Assembly (NCBI GenBank): GCA_964433315.1 | Contig: CAYSQO010000014.1 | Location: 1-36,424 of the forward strand | DNA: 36,424 bases | Source of the DNA: Aquariibacter sp964433315 | Lineage (GTDB): Bacteria; Pseudomonadota; Gammaproteobacteria; Burkholderiales; Burkholderiaceae_C | Reading direction: 5' to 3' | Shown here: positions 12,551-20,512 of the stretch, piece after piece | How positions within the stretch are numbered: position 1 is the first letter of the stretch | How the letters are laid out: each line of letters starts with the position of its first letter | Translations under genes and position numbers: made by a program | Notes under the pieces: model-generated | Told to the model about the DNA's origin: nothing | Databases searched by the model: none | The model's input: the letters and a program-made list of their open reading frames with translations, nothing else

Positions 12551-15265
12551 ATGAGTGCCGCCCCGCAAGCCCCCGCCGATTCCGCTGCCGACGGCAGCCG
12601 CTACGACCCGCAGGCCGTCGAGGCCGCCGCCCGCGCGCACTGGGCCGCCCGCGACGCCTACCGCGTCACCGAGGACGCCGGCAAGCCCGCCTTCTACGCC
12701 TGCTCCATGCTGCCCTACCCCAGCGGCAAGCTGCACATGGGGCATGTGCGCAACTACACCATCAACGACATGCTCACCCGCCAGCTGCGGATGAAGGGCA
12801 TGAACGTGCTGATGCCCATGGGCTGGGACGCCTTCGGCCTGCCGGCCGAGAACGCGGCCATGAAGAACAAGGTGCCGCCGGCCGCCTGGACCTACGCCAA
12901 CATCGCCCACATGAAGGGCCAGATGCAGGCCATGGGCCTGGCCATCGACTGGTCGCGCGAGCTCGCCACCTGCCAGCCGTCGTACTACAAGTGGAACCAG
13001 TGGCTCTTCCTGAAGATGCTGGAGGCCGGCATCTGCGAGCGCCGCACCCAGGTCGTCAACTGGGACCCGGTCGACCAGACCGTGCTGGCCAACGAGCAGG
13101 TCATCGACGGCCGCGGCTGGCGCAGCGGCGCGCTGGTGGAAAAGCGCGAGATCCCCGGCTACTACCTCAAGATCACCGACTACGCCGAGGAGCTACGCGC
13201 CGCCGTGGCCGACCCGGCGGACCCCAACTTCCTCAGCGGCTGGCCCGAGCGCGTGCGGCTGATGCAGGAGAACTGGATCGGCAAGAGCGAGGGCGTGCGC
13301 TTCGCCTTCCCGCACGCCATCCGCGGCGCCGATGGCGCGCTGATCCAGGACGGCCGGCTGTACGTCTTCACCACCCGCGCCGACACGATCATGGGCGTGA
13401 GCTTCTGCGCCGTGGCGCCGGAGCACCCGCTGGCCCTGCACGCCGCGCAGGGCCGCCCCGAGGTGGCCGCCTTCGTCGCCGAATGCAAGGCCGGCGGCAC
13501 CACCGAGGCCGAGCTGGCCACGCAGGAGAAGAAGGGCGTGCCGACCGGCCTGTCCGTCACCCACCCGCTGACCGGCGCCGAAGTGCCGGTCTGGGTCGGC
13601 AACTACGTGCTGATGGGCTACGGCGACGGCGCGGTGATGGGCGTGCCCGCGCATGACGAGCGCGACTTCGCGTTTGCGAAGAAGTACGGCTTGACGATCA
13701 AGCAGGTCGTGGCCATCGAGGGCATGACCTTCGACGACGCCGCCTGGGCCGAGGGGTATGGCGACAAGCAGCGTGGCGTGTGCGTGAACTCGGGCGAGCT
13801 GGACGGCCTCGGCCACAAGGCCGCCGTCGACCGCGTCGCCGAACGGCTGGCCGCCCAGGGCCTGGGCGAGAAGAAGACCACCTGGCGCCTGCGCGACTGG
13901 GGCATCAGCCGCCAGCGCTACTGGGGCACGCCCATCCCCATCATCCACTGCCCCGAACACGGCGCCGTGCCGGTGCCCGAGCGGGACCTGCCGGTGGTGC
14001 TGCCGGAGGACTGCATCCCCGACGGCAGCGGCAACCCCCTGCACAAGCACGAGGGCTTCCACGCCGGCGTCACCTGTCCGGTCTGCGGCGCCGCGGCGCG
14101 CCGCGAGACGGACACGATGGACACCTTCGTCGATTCGTCCTGGTACTTCATGCGCTACTGCGACCCGGGCAACGACCAGGCCATGGTCGGCGCCGGCGCG
14201 CAGCACTGGATGCCGATGGACCAGTACATCGGCGGCATCGAGCACGCGATCCTGCACCTGCTCTACGCGCGCTTCTGGACCAAGGTCATGCGCGACCTGA
14301 AGCTGCTCACCGTCAGCGAGCCCTTCCAGAAGCTGCTGACCCAGGGCATGGTGCTCAACCACATCTACTCGCGCCGCAGCGACAAGGGCGGCATCGAGTA
14401 CTTCTGGCCGCACGAGGTGGAGCATGTGCTGGACGCCGGCGGCAAGGTGGTCGGCGCGAAGCTCAAGGCCGACAAGGACGGCCTGCCCGGCGGTACCGCC
14501 ATCGACTACCAGGGCGTCGGCACGATGTCCAAGTCGAAGAACAACGGCGTCGACCCGCAGGAGCTGATCGACCGCTACGGCGCCGACACCGCACGCCTCT
14601 TCGTGATGTTCGCCGCGCCGCCCGAGCAGACGCTGGAGTGGAACGAATCGGCCGTCGAGGGCGCCCACCGCTTCCTCAAGCGGGTGTGGTCCTACGCGCA
14701 GAAGCAGGCCGAGACCCTGCGTCGCGCGACCGCCTCAGACCTGTCGGCCGCGCCCCTGCGCGCCGCGGCCAAGGCCCTGCGCCGCGAGCTGCACCTGGTG
14801 CTGCGCCAGGTCAGCCACGACTACGAGCGCATGCAGTACAACACCGTGGTCTCGGGCTGCATGAAGCTGCTGAACGCGCTGGACGCCCACGCGCCGGACG
14901 GCTCCGACGGCGATGCCGCCGTGCTGTGCGAGGCCGTGTCGGTGCTGCTGCGCGCGCTCTACCCGGCCTGCCCCCACCTCACCCACGCGCTGTGGCAGCA
15001 GCTGGGCTATGCCGAGGCGATCGGCGAGCTGCTCGACGCGCCCTGGCCCGCGGTGGACGAGGCCGCGCTGGTGCAGGACGAGATCGAGCTGGTGCTGCAG
15101 GTCAACGGCAAGCTGCGCGGCGCGATCCGCGTGCCGGCCGGGGCCGACAAGGCGGCCATCGAGGCCGCAGCACTGGCCTCGCCGGAAGCGCAGAAGTTCA
15201 TCGAGGGCCAGGCGCCGAAGAAGGTCGTCGTCGTGCCCGGCCGTCTCGTCAACCTGGTCGTCTGA
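12551..15265 (+). CDS. leuS: Leucyl-tRNA synthetase
   Basis: A 904-residue class I aminoacyl-tRNA synthetase of bacterial LeuRS type. The HIGH motif is HMGH (62-65) within PYPSGKLHMGHVRNYT. The CP1 editing domain includes TTRADTIMGVSF and the Thr-rich/Asp editing region with GYGDGAVMGVPAHDERD. The zinc-binding-type segment CPVCGAAARRETDTMDTFVDSSWY follows. The KMSKS motif reads TMSKS (658-662), with the first Lys replaced by Thr. The C-terminus ends KKVVVVPGRLVNLVV, as usual. The ATG at 12551 gives the normal length. lptE and holA follow, the conserved betaproteobacterial order. Confidence 0.97.
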   Translation: MSAAPQAPADSAADGSRYDPQAVEAAARAHWAARDAYRVTEDAGKPAFYACSMLPYPSGKLHMGHVRNYTINDMLTRQLRMKGMNVLMPMGWDAFGLPAENAAMKNKVPPAAWTYANIAHMKGQMQAMGLAIDWSRELATCQPSYYKWNQWLFLKMLEAGICERRTQVVNWDPVDQTVLANEQVIDGRGWRSGALVEKREIPGYYLKITDYAEELRAAVADPADPNFLSGWPERVRLMQENWIGKSEGVRFAFPHAIRGADGALIQDGRLYVFTTRADTIMGVSFCAVAPEHPLALHAAQGRPEVAAFVAECKAGGTTEAELATQEKKGVPTGLSVTHPLTGAEVPVWVGNYVLMGYGDGAVMGVPAHDERDFAFAKKYGLTIKQVVAIEGMTFDDAAWAEGYGDKQRGVCVNSGELDGLGHKAAVDRVAERLAAQGLGEKKTTWRLRDWGISRQRYWGTPIPIIHCPEHGAVPVPERDLPVVLPEDCIPDGSGNPLHKHEGFHAGVTCPVCGAAARRETDTMDTFVDSSWYFMRYCDPGNDQAMVGAGAQHWMPMDQYIGGIEHAILHLLYARFWTKVMRDLKLLTVSEPFQKLLTQGMVLNHIYSRRSDKGGIEYFWPHEVEHVLDAGGKVVGAKLKADKDGLPGGTAIDYQGVGTMSKSKNNGVDPQELIDRYGADTARLFVMFAAPPEQTLEWNESAVEGAHRFLKRVWSYAQKQAETLRRATASDLSAAPLRAAAKALRRELHLVLRQVSHDYERMQYNTVVSGCMKLLNALDAHAPDGSDGDAAVLCEAVSVLLRALYPACPHLTHALWQQLGYAEAIGELLDAPWPAVDEAALVQDEIELVLQVNGKLRGAIRVPAGADKAAIEAAALASPEAQKFIEGQAPKKVVVVPGRLVNLVV

Positions 15266-15281
15266 AGCCCAAGGCCCCGCG

Positions 15282-15836
15282 ATGTCCGCTGCTGCCCCCG
15301 CTCCCCTGACCCGCCGCCGCCTGCTGCGCGCCGGCCCGGCCGCCGCCCTGGCCCTGCTGGCCGCAGGCTGCGGCTTCCAGCTGCGCGGGGCGGCCACCGG
15401 CCTGCCCTTCGAGCGGATCGCGCTGGAGGGCTTCCGGGAGCGCGGCACGCAGCTGGCGCTGACGCTCAAGCGCGACATCGAGGCCGACGGCCGCAGCCGC
15501 ATCGTCGACGCCGCCAGCCAGGCGCAGGTGGTGATCGAGGTGCTGCTGGCCCAGCGCGAGCGGGTGGTGGCCGCCCAGACCACGGCCGGCCAGGTGCGCG
15601 AGTTCACGCTGCGCAGCCGCCTCGCCTTCCGCCTGCGCACCCCGGACGGCCGCCTGCTGGCCCCCGATGCCGAGCTGGTGCAGACGCGCGACATGAGCTT
15701 CAACGAGAGCAGCGCGCTGGCCAAGGAGCAGGAAGAGGGCCTGCTCTACCGCGCGATGGAAGACGACATCTCGGCCCAGGTGCTGCGCCGCCTGGCCGTG
15801 CTGCGCCTGCCCGCGCCGGCCCCCGCCGCGCGCTGA
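15282..15836 (+). CDS. lptE: LPS assembly lipoprotein LptE
   Basis: A 184-residue lipoprotein. The signal peptide has a twin-Arg N-region and lipobox LAAGC (Cys30), followed directly by GFQLRGAATGLPFERIAL, typical of LptE. The remainder alternates short strands and helices (VIEVLLAQRERVV, EFTLRSRLAFRLRTPDGRLL). LptE plugs the LptD beta-barrel in the outer membrane and helps LPS insertion. Its partner lptD is encoded elsewhere in this window (minus strand, about 30.4-32.9 kb). It starts 16 bp after leuS and is 25 bp ahead of holA. Confidence 0.93.
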   Translation: MSAAAPAPLTRRRLLRAGPAAALALLAAGCGFQLRGAATGLPFERIALEGFRERGTQLALTLKRDIEADGRSRIVDAASQAQVVIEVLLAQRERVVAAQTTAGQVREFTLRSRLAFRLRTPDGRLLAPDAELVQTRDMSFNESSALAKEQEEGLLYRAMEDDISAQVLRRLAVLRLPAPAPAAR

Positions 15837-15861
15837 CGCCCAGGCACCCCGGGGCCCGGCC

Positions 15862-16935
15862 ATGCAGGTCCGCGCCGATCAGCTGGCCGCGCATCTGCAG
15901 CGCGGCCTGGCACCGCTCTACACCGTGCACGGCGACGAGCCGCTGCTCGCCCTGGAGGCGGCCGACGCCATCCGTGCCGCGGCCCGTGCCGCCGGCCACA
16001 CCGAGCGCGAGGTGCACACCGTGGCCGGCGCGCATGTGGACTGGTCCGGCATCCTCGGCGGGGCTCAGGCCATGAGCCTGTTCGCCGACAAGCGCCTGAT
16101 CGAGATCCGCATCCCCTCGGGCAAGCCGGGCAAGGACGGCAGCGCCGCGCTGCAGGCCCATGCCGCCCGGCTGCCGGAGGACACGCTGACCGTGGTCAGC
16201 CTGCCGCGCCTGGACCGCATGCAGCTCGGCAGCGCCTGGTTCGGCGCCCTGGACGCGGCGGGCGTGACGGTCAAGGTCGAGCCGGTCGGCCGCGCCGCGC
16301 TGCCGGCCTGGCTGGCGCGGCGCCTGGCCGCGCAGGGCCAGCATGTCGCGCCCGGGCCCGAGGGCGAGCAGGCCCTGGCCCGCTTCGCCGACCGGGTGGA
16401 GGGCAACCTGATGGCCGCCGCGCAGGAGATCCGCAAGCTCGCGCTGCTGCATGCACCCGGTACGCTGTCGGCGGCGCAGATCGAGGCGGCGGTGCTGCCG
16501 GTGGCGCGCTACGACCTCTTCAAGCTCGGGGAGGCCGTGCTCGGCGGGCAGATCGCGCGGCTGCGCCGCATGCTGGCCGGGCTGGAGGCCGAGGGCGAGG
16601 CCGCCGTGCTGGTGCACTGGGCCCTGGCCGACGACATCCGCGCCCTGCGCCGCTGCCGGCTGGCCCTGGACGCCGGCCAGCCGCTGGCCGCCGTGCTGCG
16701 CGAACAGCGCATCTGGGGCGCGAAGGAAGCCCTCTACGAACGCGCGCTGCCGCGCCTGGACGCCGCCCGGCTGGATGCCGCGCTGGCCGACGCCCACCTG
16801 TGCGACGGCATCGTCAAGGGCCTGCCGCAAGCCGGCTGGCCGGCCGCGCCCTGGGCGGCGCTGGAGCAGCTGGCCCTGCGGCTGGCGCTGCCGCTGGCCA
16901 CCCCGGCGCGGGCCGGCGCAGCGCGCCGCGGCTGA
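15862..16935 (+). CDS. holA: DNA polymerase III subunit delta
   Basis: A 357-residue HolA, the delta subunit of the clamp loader. It opens with VRADQLAAHLQRGLAPLYTVHGDEPLLALEAADAIR, the family's N-terminal AAA+-like region lacking a functional Walker A. MSLFADKRLIEIRIPSGKPGKDG is the beta-clamp interacting region. ALARFADRVEGNLMAAAQEIRKLALL and the C-terminal LRRMLAGLEAEGEAAVLVHWALADDIR helices also match. The delta subunit opens the beta sliding clamp. The gene converges on the PncC-GhrA gene with a 20-bp gap. Confidence 0.95.
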   Translation: MQVRADQLAAHLQRGLAPLYTVHGDEPLLALEAADAIRAAARAAGHTEREVHTVAGAHVDWSGILGGAQAMSLFADKRLIEIRIPSGKPGKDGSAALQAHAARLPEDTLTVVSLPRLDRMQLGSAWFGALDAAGVTVKVEPVGRAALPAWLARRLAAQGQHVAPGPEGEQALARFADRVEGNLMAAAQEIRKLALLHAPGTLSAAQIEAAVLPVARYDLFKLGEAVLGGQIARLRRMLAGLEAEGEAAVLVHWALADDIRALRRCRLALDAGQPLAAVLREQRIWGAKEALYERALPRLDAARLDAALADAHLCDGIVKGLPQAGWPAAPWAALEQLALRLALPLATPARAGAARRG

Positions 16936-16955
16936 GGGCGGCCGCGCGCCGGGCT

Positions 16956-18509
16956 TCAATAGCCGCGGCGGCGGTCGACCGTGTGGGCCAGGGGCCGGCC
17001 TTCGGCCAGGGCCTGGGCATTGGCGGCGGCGACGCGGGCGGCGCTGCGCGGGTCGGTCAGGGCCGCGACATGCGGCAGCACGGTCACGCGCGGATGGCGC
17101 CAGAAGGGATGCCCGGCCGGCAGCGGCTCGGTCGCGAAGACGTCGAGCACGGCATGGCGCAGCCGGCCGGTGTCGAGGGCCGCCAGCAGCTCGGGCTCGA
17201 CGAGCTGGGCGCCCCGCCCCAGGTGGACCAGGGCCGCGCCGGGCCGCATCTGCGCCAGCCGGTCGGCGTCGAAGAAGCCCTGGGTGGCGGGCGTCAGCGG
17301 CAGCAGGTTGATCACCAGCTCGGCCTCGGCCAGGGCGGCGCGCAGGCCGGCCTCGCCCTGCTGCAGGATCAGGCCCGGGGGCAGGCCGGCCGGCCGCGGC
17401 GCCTCGGCGCTGCGGCGCCAGCCCAGCAGGCGGTAGCCCAGCGGCGCGAGGGCACGGGCCACCGCCGCGCCCATCTGGCCCAGGCCAAGCAGGAGCACCG
17501 GGGTCTCGTCGGCCCGGCGCTGCGGCAGCGGCCGCCACTGCGCGGCGCGCTGCTGGGCGGCGTAGTCGAAGAAGCCGCGCTGCAGGGCCAGCACGGCCCA
17601 GAGCGCGGTCTCGGCCATGGCGGCACCCATCGCCGGATCGACCATGCGGGCCAGCGGCAGGCCGGCGGGCAGGCCGGGGTCGGCCAGCAGGCGGTCGACC
17701 CCGGCCCACAGCGACTGCACCGCCGCCAGCGCCGGCAGACCGTCCAGCGCGCCGGGCGGCGGGTTGGCGACGAAGGCCAGGCGGATGGCCTGGGCCGGGC
17801 CGCAGGCCGGATCCGTCACCAGCCGCCAGGGCGGCTGCAGCGCAGCCAGTTCGGCCTGCAGGGCCTCGGCCCAGACGGCCTGCTCCTCGGGCGTGAAGCG
17901 GCCGGCGAGCAGGGCGACCGGGGCCTCGGCGGACGCAGCCCGCACGGCCGGGGCCGCGGGCAGCTCGGCCGGGGCCGCCGGCGCGGGCGGCCGGGGCTGG
18001 GCGAGGGCCCAGGCCAGGGCGCGGGCCAGGGCCTCGCGCAGCGTGGCCTCGCGCACCGCCGCGCGGTCGCCGGGCCACTGCAGGTGCAGGGCCTCGCTGC
18101 GGACTGCGCCGGCCTGGCGCCAGGCCCAGGCCAGCCAGACGGTGCCGACCGGCTTGCCCGGCCGGGCGCCGCCGGGGCCGGCGATGCCGGTGACCGCCAG
18201 GGCCAGGTCGGCGGCGCTGCGCTGCAGGGCGCCTTCGGCCATGGCGCGGGCGACCGGGGCGCTGACGGCACCCTCGGCCTCGATCAGGCCGGCGGGCACG
18301 CCGAGCAGCTCGGTCTTGGCCGCGTTGCTGTAGCTGACGAAGCCGCGGTCGAACCAGTCGCTGGAACCGGGCCGCGCGGTGCAGGCGGCGGCGATCAGGC
18401 CGCCGGTGCAGCTCTCCGCCGCGGCCAGGCGCAGGCCGCGGGCGCGCAGCGCCTCGGCCAGGGCGTCGAGCGCGGGCTGCAGCGCGGCGAAGGGATCGGA
18501 CGGGGCCAC
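16956..18509 (-). CDS. Fusion: NMN deamidase (PncC) + GhrA-type reductase
   Basis: A single 517-residue frame encodes two enzymes. Residues 1-~170 are a CinA C-terminal/PncC domain (AESCTGG at 31-37, VSYSNAAKTELLGV, AVTGIAGPGGARPGKPVGTVW), which deamidates NMN in NAD recycling. Residues ~171-195 are a Pro/Ala-rich linker. Residues ~196-517 are a D-2-hydroxyacid dehydrogenase of the GhrA (glyoxylate/hydroxypyruvate reductase A) type: NAD(P) motif GLGQMG (342-347), and active-site R432, E461 and H480 within GRG, EPLPAGHPFW and PHVA. Both domains look complete. An in-frame GTG at residue 189 could start a separate reductase, but no Shine-Dalgarno sequence precedes it. The gene lies 4 bp after pgpA, a frequent pncC neighbour. 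Confidence 0.88.
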   Translation of the reverse strand: MAPSDPFAALQPALDALAEALRARGLRLAAAESCTGGLIAAACTARPGSSDWFDRGFVSYSNAAKTELLGVPAGLIEAEGAVSAPVARAMAEGALQRSAADLALAVTGIAGPGGARPGKPVGTVWLAWAWRQAGAVRSEALHLQWPGDRAAVREATLREALARALAWALAQPRPPAPAAPAELPAAPAVRAASAEAPVALLAGRFTPEEQAVWAEALQAELAALQPPWRLVTDPACGPAQAIRLAFVANPPPGALDGLPALAAVQSLWAGVDRLLADPGLPAGLPLARMVDPAMGAAMAETALWAVLALQRGFFDYAAQQRAAQWRPLPQRRADETPVLLLGLGQMGAAVARALAPLGYRLLGWRRSAEAPRPAGLPPGLILQQGEAGLRAALAEAELVINLLPLTPATQGFFDADRLAQMRPGAALVHLGRGAQLVEPELLAALDTGRLRHAVLDVFATEPLPAGHPFWRHPRVTVLPHVAALTDPRSAARVAAANAQALAEGRPLAHTVDRRRGY

Positions 18510-18513
18510 GGGC

Positions 18514-19077
18514 TCAGACCCCGGCGAAGCGCAGCAGCGCCAGCACGACCAGGGTGCAGAGCGCGGCCACGAGGTCGTCGAAGACGATGCCGAAGCCCTG
18601 GGCCCAGCCGATGCGCGCCGGCGGGCCGCCGACGCCCAGGCCGCGGCGCTTGAACAGGCCGTCGGCCCAGCGCACGGGGCCGGGCTTGGCGGCGTCGAAG
18701 AAGCGGAACAGGGCGAAGGCCAGGGTCTGTTCCAGCAGGCCGGCCGGGGTCAGCAGCCACAGCACGATCCAGAAGGCGATGACCTCGTCCCAGACGATGG
18801 CGCCCGGGTCGGCCGTGCCCAGGTGCTGCGCGCAGCGGGTGCAGGCCCACCAGCCGCCCGCGAGGCCCGCGGCGATCAGCAGGCCCCAGGCGGCATCGCC
18901 CAGCCAGCGGTCGAGCACGAGGAAGCTGAGCCAGGCCCAGAGCGTGCCGACGGTGCCCGGCGCGACCGGGCTCAGCCCGGAGCCGAAGCCCAGCGCGATC
19001 CAGCGGGCCGGGTGGCCGCGCAGGAAGCGGGCGTCGGCGCGGCGCGGCGCGAGGGGGGGCAGGGGCAGGTCGGACAT
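18514..19077 (-). CDS. pgpA: Phosphatidylglycerophosphatase A
   Basis: A 187-residue inner-membrane PgpA, removing phosphate from phosphatidylglycerophosphate to give phosphatidylglycerol. Hallmarks are FGSGLSPVAPGTVGTLWAW near the N-terminus, DPGAIVWDEVIAFW in the middle, and FFDAAKPGPVRWADG plus GFGIVFDDLVAAL near the C-terminus. The conserved acidic residues lie in the last three of these. Three to four hydrophobic helices are visible. The ATG at 19077 was preferred over an in-frame GTG 15 bp upstream. The gene sits directly before the PncC-GhrA gene. thiL, its usual neighbour, is separated from it by a FadL-family gene. Confidence 0.93.
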   Translation of the reverse strand: MSDLPLPPLAPRRADARFLRGHPARWIALGFGSGLSPVAPGTVGTLWAWLSFLVLDRWLGDAAWGLLIAAGLAGGWWACTRCAQHLGTADPGAIVWDEVIAFWIVLWLLTPAGLLEQTLAFALFRFFDAAKPGPVRWADGLFKRRGLGVGGPPARIGWAQGFGIVFDDLVAALCTLVVLALLRFAGV

Positions 19078-19164
19078 GGCGGGACGCGGCACGGGACAGG
19101 ACGGGGCGGAGGGGACGGCGGTGGCGTGGCGCGGGCCGGGTCGCGGGCGGGACCGGCGCGCGGC

Positions 19165-20487
19165 TCAGAAGCTGCGGCCGTAGGCCAGGCCCAGGGAAAG
19201 CTGGCGCATGCGGATCGTCTCCTCGCCGCCGATGCCCGGCACGCCGAAGGCCTGGTCGAAGAAGGAGGTGCCGCGCACCGACTCGCGCGGCGCCACCATG
19301 AAGGTGCCGGTCAGCTCGCTGGCCTCGTCCAGGCGCTGGGTGAAGCCGAGGGTGAAGTGCTTGCGCACGACGCCCGGGGCGAGGATGTTGAAGGTGACGT
19401 CGGCGCTCCGGATCGGGTTGTCGCCGACGTTCACGCCGGCGCGCAGCACCAGGTCGGGCGTGGCCTGCCAGGCCAGGCCGAGCTTGATGACGTCGACGTC
19501 GCGCCAGCCGAAGCCCGGGCCGCCGGCCTCGCCCAGCAGGGCAGGCGCGGCGCTGGGATTGCCCACCGAGCGGACCTCGCTGAAGCGGATGCGGTTGAGG
19601 TCCAGCGCCAGCGTCCAGCGCGGCGCCAGGCGCAGCGCCAGGCCCAGGCTCCAGTTCGAGGGGATGTCGAAGTCGCCGCGCTCGGCGAACAGGCCCTCGT
19701 ACTTGGTGAAGCGGCTCATGCGCGTGCGGGTGGCGTAGGACGCGCCGAGGCTGAGCCGTTCGCCGAAGAAGCGGCCCAGGTAGCCGAGGCGCAGGCCAGC
19801 CCCGTAGCTGCGGTCCTTGCCGCGGTTGCTGACCTTGCCCTTGCGGCTGGTGAAGTCGAACAGCGGGATGGTGTTGTCGAAGGCCTGCAGGCCCTGGGCC
19901 TGGAACTGCTGCGCGGTCAGCAGCAGCGAAGCGCCGACGGCCTGCTGCTCGGTGAAGCGCCAGGCCAGCGAGGGCGCGACGACCAGCTGGATCAGGTCCA
20001 CCCCCAGCCCGCCCTGGCCGCAGAGCTGGTTGTTCGAGAAACCGGTCAGCACGCAGCTGTAGCGGCCCGGGTCGTAGGTGGTGTTCAGGCCGCCGTTGCC
20101 GTAGACGCTGAGGCCGAAGCCCAGGCGCTCGCTGATCGGCCGGCTCAGGCCGAACTCGGGGATCAGGAAGGTCTCGCGGCGGCTGCGGCTGGCGCCATCG
20201 AGCTGGAAGAGGCCGAGCGGCAGGCCGACGGCCCCCTCGCGCTCGGCGTCGCGCACCGGGCGGAAGACATCGCCGCCGACATCGAAGCGCGCGCCGACGA
20301 AGGCGTAGGAGGCCGGGTTGTTGGCGCCGCCGAAGGCGTCCTGCGCCAGCGCGGTCGCGGTGCCGCCCATGCCCTTGGCCTTCAGGCCGTAGCCATGGGC
20401 GAAGTAGCCGTTGGTGGCCGCCGCCGGCAGGGCCGCCAGCGCCAGCGCCAGCAGGCCGGGGGAGAGACGGGTGCGGAGGGTGGACAT
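19165..20487 (-). CDS. OmpP1/FadL-family outer-membrane protein
   Basis: A 440-residue outer-membrane beta-barrel protein. The signal peptide is cleaved about residue 24 (PAAA|TNGYFAHGYG). The mature N-terminus NGYFAHGYGLKAKGMGGTATALAQDAFGGANNPAS is the FadL hatch signature. NPASYAFVG, GFGLSVYGNGGLNTTYD and the repeated amphipathic strands fit the 14-strand barrel, and the C-terminal residue is Phe (YGRSF), as expected for BAM recognition. FadL proteins take up hydrophobic compounds such as long-chain fatty acids; the actual substrate is unknown. Two Cys in an extracellular-type loop (SCVLTGFSNNQLCG) may form a disulfide. It lies unusually between thiL and pgpA, with short gaps of 25 and 87 bp. 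Confidence 0.9.
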   Translation of the reverse strand: MSTLRTRLSPGLLALALAALPAAATNGYFAHGYGLKAKGMGGTATALAQDAFGGANNPASYAFVGARFDVGGDVFRPVRDAEREGAVGLPLGLFQLDGASRSRRETFLIPEFGLSRPISERLGFGLSVYGNGGLNTTYDPGRYSCVLTGFSNNQLCGQGGLGVDLIQLVVAPSLAWRFTEQQAVGASLLLTAQQFQAQGLQAFDNTIPLFDFTSRKGKVSNRGKDRSYGAGLRLGYLGRFFGERLSLGASYATRTRMSRFTKYEGLFAERGDFDIPSNWSLGLALRLAPRWTLALDLNRIRFSEVRSVGNPSAAPALLGEAGGPGFGWRDVDVIKLGLAWQATPDLVLRAGVNVGDNPIRSADVTFNILAPGVVRKHFTLGFTQRLDEASELTGTFMVAPRESVRGTSFFDQAFGVPGIGGEETIRMRQLSLGLAYGRSF

Positions 20488-20512
20488 GGGAGTGGAGACG
20501 GTGGAGGCGGAC

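Noticed and set aside
16921..16969. Inverted repeats between holA and the PncC-GhrA gene (GCCGCGGCT/AGCCGCGGC)
   Set aside because: A 9-bp match over a 27-bp spacer in extremely GC-rich DNA with no T-run is too weak to call a terminator.
17943..17945. Separate ghrA gene starting at the internal GTG
   Set aside because: No Shine-Dalgarno sequence lies upstream and there is no stop between the domains; recorded as an alternative within the fusion entry.
15700..18078. Minus-strand open frame of about 790 codons over lptE, holA and the fusion gene
   Set aside because: It shadows real genes in other frames and consists of Arg/Pro/Ala/Gly-rich sequence without motifs.
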